A stretch of 64,000 nucleotides of DNA from Tubulanus polymorphus (lineage: Eukaryota > Nemertea > Palaeonemertea > Tubulaniformes > Tubulanidae), in contig NC_134027.1 in the NCBI RefSeq assembly GCF_964204645.1, positions 9,536,485-9,600,484 of the forward strand, read 5' to 3'. This document shows, piece by piece, positions 22,367 to 48,633 of this stretch. The first letter of the stretch is position 1, and the number at the start of each line of letters is the position of its first letter. The notes beneath the pieces are model-generated. The model ran no database searches and was not told where the DNA came from. It saw nothing but the letters and a program-made list of their open reading frames with translations. A program made the position numbers and the translations under genes.

Positions 22367-25300
22367 TCAAAACTTGTCAACTAACGCGACAAGTTTATTT
22401 TGTTCAGCTTCTCGAGTCTCGGCATCGTTCGTTTCACCGATGTTACCAGCGTATTCTGAAAATGGAAAATTTTCAATTACCAGTAAAGGTATGAATACGA
22501 TGCTTCAAATACGGATGAATACCGGTGCGTCTGGAAAGATTTAAAGGTGCATTAACCATTTGAACCCTAAGCTCTGCTCCCTGGCCATTGAGCGCACCGA
22601 CCCTGCCAACAAGAACTAGAGAAAAATTTACCTCGCATAATATTACGAATAGCCTTCACTGATCCGCCCCTCATGTTCAAAATTTGCATCACTCTTTGTT
22701 TCACCTGAAAATGTAATGAAAGCTTGAATTTTGAAACAGAATTCTCTGTACTTGGGGGCCACCATTGGCGGTTGGGAATTTTTTTAGCCCAGTCGGTTCA
22801 AGTTCGGAAGTTCTAGTACCAGTCAATAACACATCATAATTTCACTTTTTGCAGCTTGCCCCAAGGGTCCATGGTTTTCAAAAGGCCCAGGCCATAACTA
22901 ATGCCCACTTCATGAAACTTAAGATGGCAATTGTACTTACAGTAGTTGCCCCTGATGCACAGACATCAAGCATTATGTAATCGACTAATTGTAACGTAAA
23001 AAGTCCAGCTTCCAATCGCTGCAGATAGTATCTATCTTGCTCTTCCTCATCATCATCTAAATCTTTACCATAACGTTTCAACTCCTTCAATAAGAATAAG
23101 TAAACAATTTCAAGTAAGTGCTGTGTGAATTTCCAGAGCGCAACAAACAGTTTTTGATAAAGACGTACATTTCTTTCCTTCTCTATCTGCTGGTCAACGA
23201 CACGAACTTTATCCAAATACTTGAAGTGCAATTCCATCAAGCGATCGACCTGATAAGAAATATCTAATATCATGAGCAAACAAACAAACAAACAAACCAT
23301 AATCCTTCTCCAAAGGAGAAATGAGATGTGACGCCTACTTTTTCGTGGTCGTTTTCAGTGAATTTGCTCAGCAGACGCTGACGTTGGCTTCCTTGACAAT
23401 TTTTTAGAAGATTCGCGATGACGGATGCTATGTGTTCTGAGAAAAATATGCGTAAAAACAACAATGTTACCAATAGAATATTCTGAACCACCTCACAGTG
23501 CATATACTGCCAAGCAGTACAAGCACTTCAACGACAGATTTACTCGTTTGAAATATGAACCACAAACCTTCCAACTCTTCCGATGAAGTGCCTTTCTTCG
23601 TTACTTTCGGTGTTTTCATAAATATCGGAAACACGCTTCGCAATCCGAGGATATCGATGAATTTCTGGCAGTTATCCGAGCCATCCGATCCGGTCATTGC
23701 GTGATCCAATACTTTTATCGCGCTGTGACGAGACATTTTCTTCTCCCTGTCGCAAAAAAAACAAATGCATCCTGTACATGATATTTCAATAATTGAAATA
23801 ATGTAGGAGTGCGAATAATCCACAATACTAAGAATCTTAATTTTGTGTATAATGCTTCATAATCTGACTATCAATCATTGGTAAGATCTAAGATCTATTC
23901 ACATCTGGAATGGAGAATCAATTGTTTTAAAAATACCTCAACATGAGTATCATCAGCTGCAGACCTTCGCCTTTCAGAAAACGGTCTTTATTTGACGACA
24001 ACATAAGAGAACTACACAAACAATTAAACAGATTTTCCATCAGCTCAACTTCCTCGCTATTTGCTGGATCGTGTTTTTTGTAGATCTGAAAAAAGTAATC
24101 GGTCACTCAAGAGGTTTCCAATAGTTGTAGGTTCTCTAAATCTGCAAATATTCAGCCCTCAGGCTTTTACTCACGGCCAATTGTTGGAGTAACACATCGA
24201 TACCATCCATCTCACCGAGAAGTTGTCGATTGTCTTCGTGATTTTGTAGAAGAATGGCCAAGATTTCTGAACAGTAAAGTTTATTCGCATCAAATGGCAT
24301 CTTTGCCTGAAAATTCAAATTTTCAAAACATTCATCAAATCATTAAACACACAATATATTCTGCATCAATCCAACTCTCTGATTTACACACACTTACCTT
24401 TATACGTTTTAAAATCCATTGCATCAGTCCAGCTTTTGCCGCCTCTGGACATAACTCTGGTCGAAATTCGGTTATATTTTCAATGACTCCTGCAAAGACA
24501 CAACGATATGATCACACGGATTATATACAGATGGTTACTACATGTACAATTATTGGTATTAATTACCCTCAGACAAGTCTCAGGATTCAAGCTATTTCAC
24601 ATATAAATTCATGATTGAGCTACAACTGAGCCCAAAAGCCCAAAACAATATTGTTATCAAGTACACTATTCTTCAGTCTATATACCGTATGTCTCATACC
24701 TAGAGTGTTATGAACTCCATCTGCCTCTTCCTTTATTGATTCATCAAGTCGATCCAGATTCTGCACAAGAACAGCCACCACTTGGCCCTCAAGCTGAAGA
24801 CAAAATTATAATTGAACACATCCTACTGTACCAGTCATTCAATTTACCAGAGATCTTAGACAATGATTAGTGAAGATTTATCTAAAGGCTGAATTCAATT
24901 TTTTTGCGTTTCCGCACCATATTGTTTTAGTAAAAATGCAAGGCATCAGAGACATCTCGGCAAGTTTTGATTGAACGCATACTAGTTTAAGACTAGCTAT
25001 TCCGAATTAAAAACTATATTACAAATTATCTTTATCAATTATCTACAACTTACGAGAGTGTCGACGAGAATGTCGGCGTCTTCTTCACTTTCGTTCAACG
25101 CGTCGACATCCGTCAACTCCTGGATCAAATCGATCACGCCGATCGAGATGTCGGTATTGTCGTGCCCGATCAACTGCATCAGCGAATGCACGGCGTTCAA
25201 ACTGACGAGGATGTGGTACAAATTGGGCATCGTCGCGATGACGTGCATCTCCTGAAGAATGTCGTTCAACTCCATTTCCGATTCCATAAACCTGTCGAAA

Positions 25301-26349
25301 GATGAAATTGAAGAATTAGTTGAATGGCCAATGTTAAGCTCCTCAATCCATATATCATCCCAGGGTCCACCACTTCTCATTTTTCATTGAATTAAAAAAA
25401 AAACTCAGTTCACAGACTGATAAACTAAATTTGACAAGAGAAAGGTTAGCGCATCGTCATGCCATCCGGCAGGATGAGCCAGTTTAGCAGTTTTTAGCTG
25501 GCTCAACTAATACAGATTCATGTGAAGAATATTTACTTTTCCGGCAGATCGGGATATTTGATTCTCATTTCTTGATTACGCAAAACTCGCTTTTCGAACT
25601 GCAATAACATCTTCTTCAGCGATCCTTCATCTAGCCCTTCTGTGCTCTACAATATAAAAGCTGAAAGTTAAGGCTACCCAATGTTGCTTTTTCACTTTGA
25701 GAAATATCCAGGGTATGGTAATGGCAATGGACAGTCTAGTCTGTCTACAGCTCTCTCAAAAATGTAAGGTAATACACTCACATAGATAAATCCCAAAAGA
25801 GAACTTTGATAGTAGGCCTACCTCATCAGCATCATCCAGCAAAGCCATTATTTTTTCTTTTTCGGTGTAGTCATCTAGGTCTTCGACTCGTCTTTGTTTG
25901 CCTCTGGCTTCAGCTGCGTTTCTATCGTTTTTGCGTTTCTTTGCAGCTGCAGATATCGGAGCCGGCTTTTCAGGCTAAAATAAAGGAGAATAATTGAACC
26001 TATGGAAATAGCAGCGATAGAAACTTTAAGGAAAGTAAGACCTGATTATTCAGTAACCTGTCTGTGGTTTAGTTTCACGATCGGATATTTTCACAAACCA
26101 CTTAAGTATAAGCCCATCCATTTATAAAACAAAGTGGCTATATTTACAGCATCGAAAGCGGTCGTAAATTCTATATTAACGACGGTTTTATATTGAATTT
26201 AGGATTATGGTCTAGAGAGGAGAGGATTAGTGTCAAGAGGGTGAGAAGAGGGTCCAGAGGGTTAGTCAAGGAGTCTCATTTCTGCCTCTGGTAATACAAG
26301 TCATATGTGATTCATTTACCTGAAATGAGAGTAATTCTCCAACGTCCAT
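22367..26349 (-). CDS. CTNNBL1: beta-catenin-like protein 1 (spliceosome-associated armadillo protein)
   Basis: A nuclear armadillo-repeat protein of the PRP19/CDC5L spliceosome complex. Coding exons from the start: 26349-26320, 25974-25822, 25646-25537, 25291-25054, 24793-24700, 24489-24398, 24306-24175, 24085-23937, 23746-23568, 23436-23339, 23249-23169, 23084-22941, 22704-22632, 22455-22367. Total 553 aa (human 563), every phase consistent. The start MDVGELLSFQ matches the family. A basic KKRKNDRNAAEARGKQRR stretch serves as a likely nuclear signal. Conserved blocks include FMESEMELNDILQEMHV, KMPFDANKLYCSEILAILL, SAIKVLDHAM and VDRLMELHFKYL, and the C-terminus is EYAGNIGE...LVDKF. Confidence 0.97.
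23085..23168 (-). other. CTNNBL1: 84-nt open intron in CTNNBL1
   Basis: Bounded by AAT|gtacgt and ttgaag|GAG. It is exactly 28 codons long, in phase 0 and free of stops. Removing it restores a continuous alignment to the family (KERN joined to ELKRYG), so splicing is expected. Retention would insert 28 mostly hydrophobic residues in frame. Confidence 0.75.
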
Positions 26350-27045
26350 CGTTATGTGCTTCCTTCGGGGTTTTAGCGTCAGAAGGAAGTGTACTCGGTA
26401 AACTGAAAAGTAACAATATATTTAATTTGAATTGGTTTTTTTAACGATTTGCGCACATATTTGATCGTTTGAAGAATCAGGGATTTCCCAAATCAATGTG
26501 TAAGTGCTAAACCGATCGTGCTTTATAAACATATTTATATGAGATACCTTTTCAACGGGTAGCTAGTTAGCTAGACTCGTGAAATGAGCTCAATATCTCC
26601 AATTTCAAGAAAAGTAGGAATTTTCAATTTTTCATGGGCGCTGCCATCTTTGATTTAGGGCATTTGCAGATATAGGAATGAAGAAAAGCGGAAGGTTGCA
26701 CGCGGTTTTCTCTGTTACCATCCTTGTGTGGAGGATACATCGAAAATAAGAAATTCCTGTGAAGCCAGGACAGATTCTAACATAGCAATCACTGATAAGC
26801 ATCGGGTCGCGATTAGTCCCTTATCCCTTGACCTTGCCTTCTTGAATGACAAAAATGATTTTTCTGACTGATAAATTGCAAAAAATAGCCATTTATTTCA
26901 ATCAAGGATCAAACATCTAGTTTATATCATTTCAAAGTGTACAATATATGATTATCCAACCAACGTTTAAAATTCTACCCGCTGATACAAAATGTAGTAA
27001 GGGCAAAATGACTAAATATTATGAAAAAGTCGAATCAGCGGCCGC
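26350..27045 (-). other. CTNNBL1 5' region and STMP1 3' UTR
   Basis: The two minus-strand genes are only about 0.7 kb apart. A minus-strand AATAAA at 26897-26892 is well placed for STMP1. The stretch nearer CTNNBL1 must hold its promoter and 5' UTR; no other coding sequence is seen. Confidence 0.45.
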
Positions 27046-27559
27046 CTATTTCTTCCCATCATTATTGTCCTTTTTGAAATCGTCGGAAATTGACATCAAT
27101 TTTTCCCACATGCCAACGGGATCAAGTTTCGGAACCTAAAAGGATAAATCCAATTTCGGTCAAGTTAGGCTAAGAGATCGATTAAGACAAATTAAAGCGA
27201 GACAATTAGATCAAAATTAGGTTTTTGCATCTTTTTTAGTTTGACCTGATTCGGTAGAAATGCCATTTTATACATACGTCGTACTGCTGCGCGATGTAGA
27301 TACCACCATATAAACCGACAAGGAACGAAATCTGAAAATGAATCAAACATGGAATGTCAATCAATTCTTGGAGTTAATTATTAGGATGCCTTACTCAAAT
27401 TGCATTACTGGTACTGTAAATATTTCACCTAGAAATCCAGTTCCATAGCGCCAGTCCCACGAGCTCATCGATAACCCAACCAATTTCAGACCCACAACCA
27501 AGTGTGAGAGATTTATTTTGGCAAAGACAACTTACCACTCTTGACATGGCGTTCTTCAT
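27046..27559 (-). CDS. STMP1: short transmembrane mitochondrial protein 1
   Basis: A micropeptide gene in three exons: 27559-27536 (8 codons), 27331-27278 (18 codons) and 27135-27046 (29 codons plus stop), all phase 0; 55 aa (human 47). The membrane segment ISFLVGLYGGIYIAQQYDVP matches the human STMP1 hydrophobic core, which ends in GMYLAQNYDIPNL. A charged, Lys-rich C-terminal tail follows, ending in GKK. In mammals this peptide (also called mitolamban) sits in the inner mitochondrial membrane and associates with complex III. A second in-frame ATG five codons in (MSRV) would give a length nearer the human protein. Splice sites are gtaagt, gtatgt, ttttcag and ttttag. Confidence 0.88.
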
Positions 27560-29049
27560 TCAGTCAGAGCCAGAAGACTAGAGCAGAAGCAGATATGTTT
27601 AGTTGAATTGCATAAGCCAAGGTTTCTTTGCAATATCTTAATAACATTAAATCTGTTATCTTTTCGAAGCTGTTTTTGACAGTAACAGCATAAACTGGAA
27701 ATGTCTCCCTTTTTGACAAGTGAAGTTACGATTGTTGAGCGAAGATGTAATGAATAGCGAGTTCGAACCCCGAAGATACAATTAATATCTCCTAAGCCAT
27801 TAAGCTTGTTGATGGTGCTGAAAAAATGGTTTTATCATCACCTATTGGTTTCACAAGTTAGCTTAGAAAAGTTCTAAAGAAATCCATTTTACTTCGAATT
27901 CGTACGAGGTAAAAAGGTAACAACAAATGCAGAAAACTGGAAATATTGATGGCTGGTTAGCGGCCCGCGACATCGCCCGTAGATATTGAAACGCATGAAT
28001 GATGGCTCAGGGTACTGGTAATGGACAGCCGTGCTTAAAACGGGGCTTTGGGAGAAAATAGATGAATGCGATTTAACGTTTCCATCCATACCTTACCAGC
28101 ATTAGATGCGCCCGATTCGAGCGTGATAGTCAATTTTGCCCCCAAAGACTGCTAAAAAAGGCCATTCATTATTTTACATGTTGTTTTTGTAAGAAACCGG
28201 ATTATTGCATGATGAAAGTGCTGCCTGGTGTAGAAAGGGGATTGATGACCGATTGAACTCACGCACACTAATGTAAAATGTAACCATATTTCATGTTTGT
28301 CCGTTTTAACATACCGGCACATGTAACATACATGTCTAACCATATCTCTTACGCTTGGAGCTAGAAAAATTTCATTTAGAAAAGGCTTGAAAATATCCAC
28401 CGACTGAATAATGAAATCTTGATTAAAAAAAACATAAGGAGAGATTATAAATAGGGACATTCTAACATGTAATTTTGACAAATTGGCCGATTTTATTCCA
28501 TTTCCCTTAGAACTTGAGAGTATTTTTCTATAGAATACTTAATCATACCAGCAGAAATGGCGATATTATGCGAATTTCTTTAGTGGATTGATCGGCTCGC
28601 TTACACGTTTTTAGAATTTGAGGTTGAACGATTTGATGAGAATGCTTAATTTCCTCTTTAACTCGCCTATATTGATCTGAACACTTAGCGGTGTTAGTAT
28701 TCACAGAATCTAAAATAGTGTGGTTGCCCCTTTTTCAATTTCTAATCATTTATATTGCAATATTCGACGATTGTTCATCCAGTTTCAGGGATTATATAGA
28801 TTAGGTGGTACTGCATCTGTTTAATCTATTATCCGGGGACTTCAGCCATCGGTCGCGCGCTTAGCTCGGCGCTTTCAGTAGACGACAGTTGTGCACCGAG
28901 TAAGGTTTATCTCTCAATTACACGGCATATCATTCGTAGCGACGACTCCACAACTGACTACTGAGCGCGCACACGTTACATCAACTGATTACACATATAA
29001 ATGATTCGGAGAATACATTCGACTATCGATATCTAGTCTCAACAAAGCT
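27560..29049. promoter_or_regulatory. divergent intergenic region between STMP1 and calbindin
   Basis: A CTAG/TCTTCTGG junction just upstream of the STMP1 start may be a 5' UTR splice acceptor (ctgctctag on the minus strand). No coding sequence was recognised. The right end is the calbindin promoter region. Confidence 0.4.
28996..29002 (+). promoter_or_regulatory. possible TATA box of calbindin
   Basis: TATAAAT lies 54 nt before the ATG at 29050. A start site about 25-30 nt downstream would leave a very short 5' UTR. This is suggestive only. Confidence 0.35.
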
Positions 29050-44572
<15,523 letters not shown>

Positions 44573-45487
44573 TATGCATCCGTGTTGAATCATATCGTAA
44601 AGAAATCTAAATTATATATTTGGATCAAGCTACGAGACCTACGAGTTAACCTATAGCCCCTCCTTTCCCCTGCTGCCCTATGCCAGGTTGATGTCAACCA
44701 CGAGTAGTGGAAATGCCTACATAATGCATCATCTACATTTATTTCTATTCGTAGAAATATCTCTTCAATTAAGCCCACCAAATTACAATATCGTTTCGAA
44801 GTACTTAAAAAGTTATTCCCGTCGGGATAAAGGATATCTATGGTGGATGATTCGGGTTACAAATTGATTTTTGAAAATGTTGGTTAACGAAAAGTTCCGA
44901 ATACAACTTTTTCATTGAGAAAGCAATTTTAGGTCCTGAAAATCCGCCCTGAATAGTCCGAACAAAGTTGTTTTCAGCGGGTGCTGAGATCAACTTTCTT
45001 TTCTTTAATCAATTTGAAGTTCTACAGCCCGCACCAGCCACATCGCGACATTTATTAGATCTACGTTTTTTTTTCTTTTATTACATACTGTACATGCGTT
45101 CAGTGGTTCGACAGAGGGTTAGTCCTGTTAGTGAGTTAGGTCACTTTCTATTAATTGAAATCTATTGTTGTACATTAATGTAGTTCGTATTATTGGTAAC
45201 TGTTTTCAGTAACTGCTTACTGTTGAATTTACTATCGTTTCGCATGGGTTGTGGTGCGAAAAGAACTTTCTTTAGCTGCTGATTATACTTGATACATGTT
45301 ATCGGTAAAATTAACTATAAATTTGACCTTTTTGGTCATATCGTCGGCAATACCATGTTGGATTCATGCAAACAGCTAAAATAGTGTTTCACTTGTGACC
45401 GCAGATAACGTGGATGTTGACTAAAGATATTAGCCGACATTATTTCAGAAATCGTGAATCAATTTTCTTGAATATTATTAGATATTG
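44573..45487. other. calbindin 3' UTR and intergenic DNA
   Basis: AT-rich, without a recognisable gene. No canonical poly(A) signal was identified close to the stop, so the 3' end of the calbindin mRNA is unplaced. Confidence 0.4.
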
Positions 45488-46330
45488 CAGGGGCGGATCC
45501 AGACCGTATTAGCCGTATTGCCCAATACGGTCTAGAATTTTTAAGTGCCCTTCGAAATTTCACCGGCAATATTTTTGACGGCATTATTTCAGCAACCGCT
45601 AATTCCGTATCCGTAATCCGGGCATAATTATAAAATTAATCGGTATATACTGCTGCCGAGAAAGTGAGGAGAGATAATCATATTTGTAAGGCCTTTAATC
45701 ATGATAAATTAAAAAGGGCACTTTCCTTTTGCAAGGAGCACTCATGCTTTAGATGAGGGCACCTTGTCCTTGCCTTTTCATGGAGGGCTAAAGGGGCACT
45801 CGTACTTTAGAAGAGGGCACTATACGCGGAAAATGTTGAAGAAAAGGGCACTTTTTTGCCTAATTTATAAAATTTTAGGGGCACTTTTGGTTTGGAAGAT
45901 GGCACACAACATAAGGATAAATGTGAAGACGAGGCAATTTTTGCCGATTGTTAACAATGAAGGGGCACTTAGCCGTATTCTGTATAATTGTTAAGGGGCA
46001 CTTTTAAAGATTATAGGGGCACTAGGCGAAGTTGGCGTCAACCATTCTTTCATGGGTTCGCCAGCTTCATTTTTTATCCGCATCTGTTGAAATCTTGTCT
46101 CGAATTCGTTTATTCTGGATTGCTCTGCTAGCCTCTAGAAGCCCTCTAAAAGCCTTTAAATGGTACCATATTTTCAAAATTTTTTGGGGGTGGGCCCCCA
46201 GACCCCCCTCTAAGGACTTCGCGCCTTCGGCGCTCGCATTGACCTGGATACTGGGTGTGCCCTAAGATCAGAAAGGTGCCCTTAAATTTCCATCCAATAC
46301 TGTCTACCCATCCCCCTGGATCCGCCCCTG
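45488..46330. mobile_element. non-autonomous DNA transposon with CAGGGGCGGATCCAG ends
   Basis: An 843-bp element. The left end is CAGGGGCGGATCCAG and the right end is its complement. The five bases TATTG are duplicated on both sides (45483-45487 and 46331-46335). No transposase is encoded. The interior holds about ten GGGCACT-type motifs on the plus strand between 45713 and 46022, and inverted copies near both ends. It is hAT-like by its ends, but superfamily assignment is uncertain. Confidence 0.8.
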
Positions 46331-46427
46331 TATTGTTGAAATCAGTCTAGCATCGATAGCCCATTTAGTTCGATAAATTTATAATTGGAGAAATACATAT
46401 GATATACGTAAAATTTCAGTATTTCTT

Positions 46428-46818
46428 TACGGAAGCGATAAGGGGCCTCGAGATGTCGCGTTCCAACTCGACGAGTCGCCATGTTTATGTCGACATACCG
46501 CGATATATCGCGTCAAGTCGACATGAATATGTCGATATATCGTGACGTTTTGACGACATATTTCGTTTTCACGACCACTTTCCTCGCGACAAGTCGACAT
46601 ATTCATGACGACTTACAACTCAGTCGTCATATCACTGGTGTCCTCATCGTACATTTAGACATGTCTTCAAATGACGGCTTGTCCCGTGGAAAATGGGCAA
46701 AAAAGCGAAATTTCGACATGACGACATATTCATGTCGACTTGACGCGATATATCGACATAAATATGGCGACTTGTCGAGTTGGAACGCGACATCTCGAGG
46801 CCCCTTATCGCTTCCGTA
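46428..46818. mobile_element. long foldback element, copy 1
   Basis: The ends TACGGAAGCGATAAGGGGCC and their complement bound a 391-bp unit that is almost wholly an inverted repeat. It is flanked by the 7-bp duplication ATTTCTT (46421-46427 and 46819-46825). The arms are built of repeated GTCGACAT and CGATATATCG palindromes. A 112-codon open frame across it is an artefact of the repeat. Confidence 0.85.
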
Positions 46819-47651
46819 ATTTCTTAGCTATCGATCGAATAAATACGCGTGACCAATAGAAATGGAAGAAGCGCTGCGCTGGTAGCTTATTCCAGTATTG
46901 AAATTTCCGAAATTACCTTGAGCTGCTTTATTCAACAAAGAATATCGTGTTTACAGAACAACAGTAAATTGTCTACGTGTATATAGTAGCTATTTATATT
47001 TCAAATTCTAGTTAAGTAAGTTTGAGGGTAAAGCTGAAAGCACTGCTTTGAAAACGCGGCCCAGAGATTAAGATACGCTTGTACTTTGTTCAGTATGGTT
47101 TTTTTCAAATCAATTATTCTGTTGTGTTTGTGTAGACTATTTTAATGCCAGTGGAATAAGGAAATAATGTCGTTGTATTTTTGCTATTCCCTGCGCGGTC
47201 AGTTTGGATCTTGGATGTTGGGCATCTAAATGTTTTTCCTGATATTTTGTTAATAAAATGATATTCAAATACATTCTGAAGCCGTCGTTGTCGCTCTCGT
47301 TCTGTTCACGACGCCCGTCTGTGGATCTGGATTAGTGCAGTCGAACAAGATACTTCAAGGATGGCGAATCTTCGTCGGGGCAGTAAACGAAATAAGTTCA
47401 CCGAATGGTACTAAATTGAAGAGTTTTGAATGCATCCGTATGTAATTTTTATTATAACAATTTTACCGTAAATCGGGCGCTGTATAATCTTTTCTGAGTT
47501 TTATAGATAACCTCCTTTTAGTATAATTTTTTCAACAATTATGAAGAAACCGAACGATCCGCTGACTTCCTGAAAGTTGTCAATGGTACATCATCATAGT
47601 TAGTTCTCGAATATAGACACATTTTGAGAAACCACGAGTCCGGGACGTATG

Positions 47652-48066
47652 TACGGAAGCGATAAAGGGCCTCGAGTGGTCGCGTTCAAACTCAACAAGT
47701 CGCCATATTTATGTCGACATATCGCGATATATCGCGTCAAGTCGACATGAATATGTCGACATATCGTGACGTTTTCACGACAAATTTCGCTTTTTTGTCC
47801 ATTTTCCACGGCACAAGCCGTCATTTGATGACACGTCTAAATGTAAGATGAGGACGCCAGTGATATGACGACTGAGTTTCAAGTCGTCATGAATATGTCG
47901 ACTTGTCGCGAGGAAAATTGTCGTGAAAACGAAATATGTCGTCAAAACGTCACGATATGTCGACATATTCATGTCGACTTGACGCGATATATCGCGATAT
48001 GTCGACATAAATATGACGACTTGTCGAGTTGGAACGCGACATCTCGAGGCCCCTTATCGCTTCCGT
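47652..48066. mobile_element. long foldback element, copy 2
   Basis: A 415-bp copy of the same family as 46428-46818, with the same ends and interior, flanked by ACGTATG on both sides (47645-47651 and 48067-48073). It lies about 0.8 kb from copy 1. The intact target duplications suggest a separate insertion, not a segmental copy. Confidence 0.85.
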
Positions 48067-48633
48067 ACGTATGCCTACCTGGTGAAATGCTTTACAATCA
48101 GTCAAACATTAGGATGATCGATAAAAGCGTATTCAAAATGTGATTGATTCTGTTCGGGTCGATTCATTGGGTTGCAAATAAGCCTACGTACAAAGCAAAC
48201 ATCTACATCAAAGCGTTTTTTAAATCTTCCCAAGTACGTTCCGTTTTACGAACGGGCGAATGACGGACGAGAAAGTGAACGTAAAAGCCCTTTTAGGCAT
48301 CGCCCTAAGCTGGCTAAAATATTTTTCAGATTGTCGCACAAAAATGCCATTGATATATTCGATCAGACCTGGAATATTTTCCATTCACGTATTCTTGCAT
48401 GTATATTTTGATCTTTGGGCCTAACCTCAATTTCTAAGACAAATTTATAAGCCACCAGTTAGACCGATTGCAAAAAGCACTAAAGGTAAGGGACAGACAG
48501 ACAAACAAAGATGTAGATAATCCATTCAATTCTTCCGATACAACACCATTCATTAGTTTAACTAACGCTTGGTTAGACACTTGTTTTTGATTTGATTTGC
48601 CTCGATTGCATTTACAACACGAAGACGACGAAA

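Noticed and set aside
27740-27775. GAGTTCGAACCCC resembling a tRNA B box
   Set aside because: There is no A box at a usable distance and no cloverleaf can be drawn.
28152-28481. 109-codon minus-strand open frame between STMP1 and calbindin
   Set aside because: Composition is AT-driven, with no domain, no good splice context and no recognised homologue.
46481-46819. 112-codon open frame, with similar ones at 47775-48143
   Set aside because: They run through the foldback elements and repeat the same words on both strands; they are by-products of the palindromic repeat.
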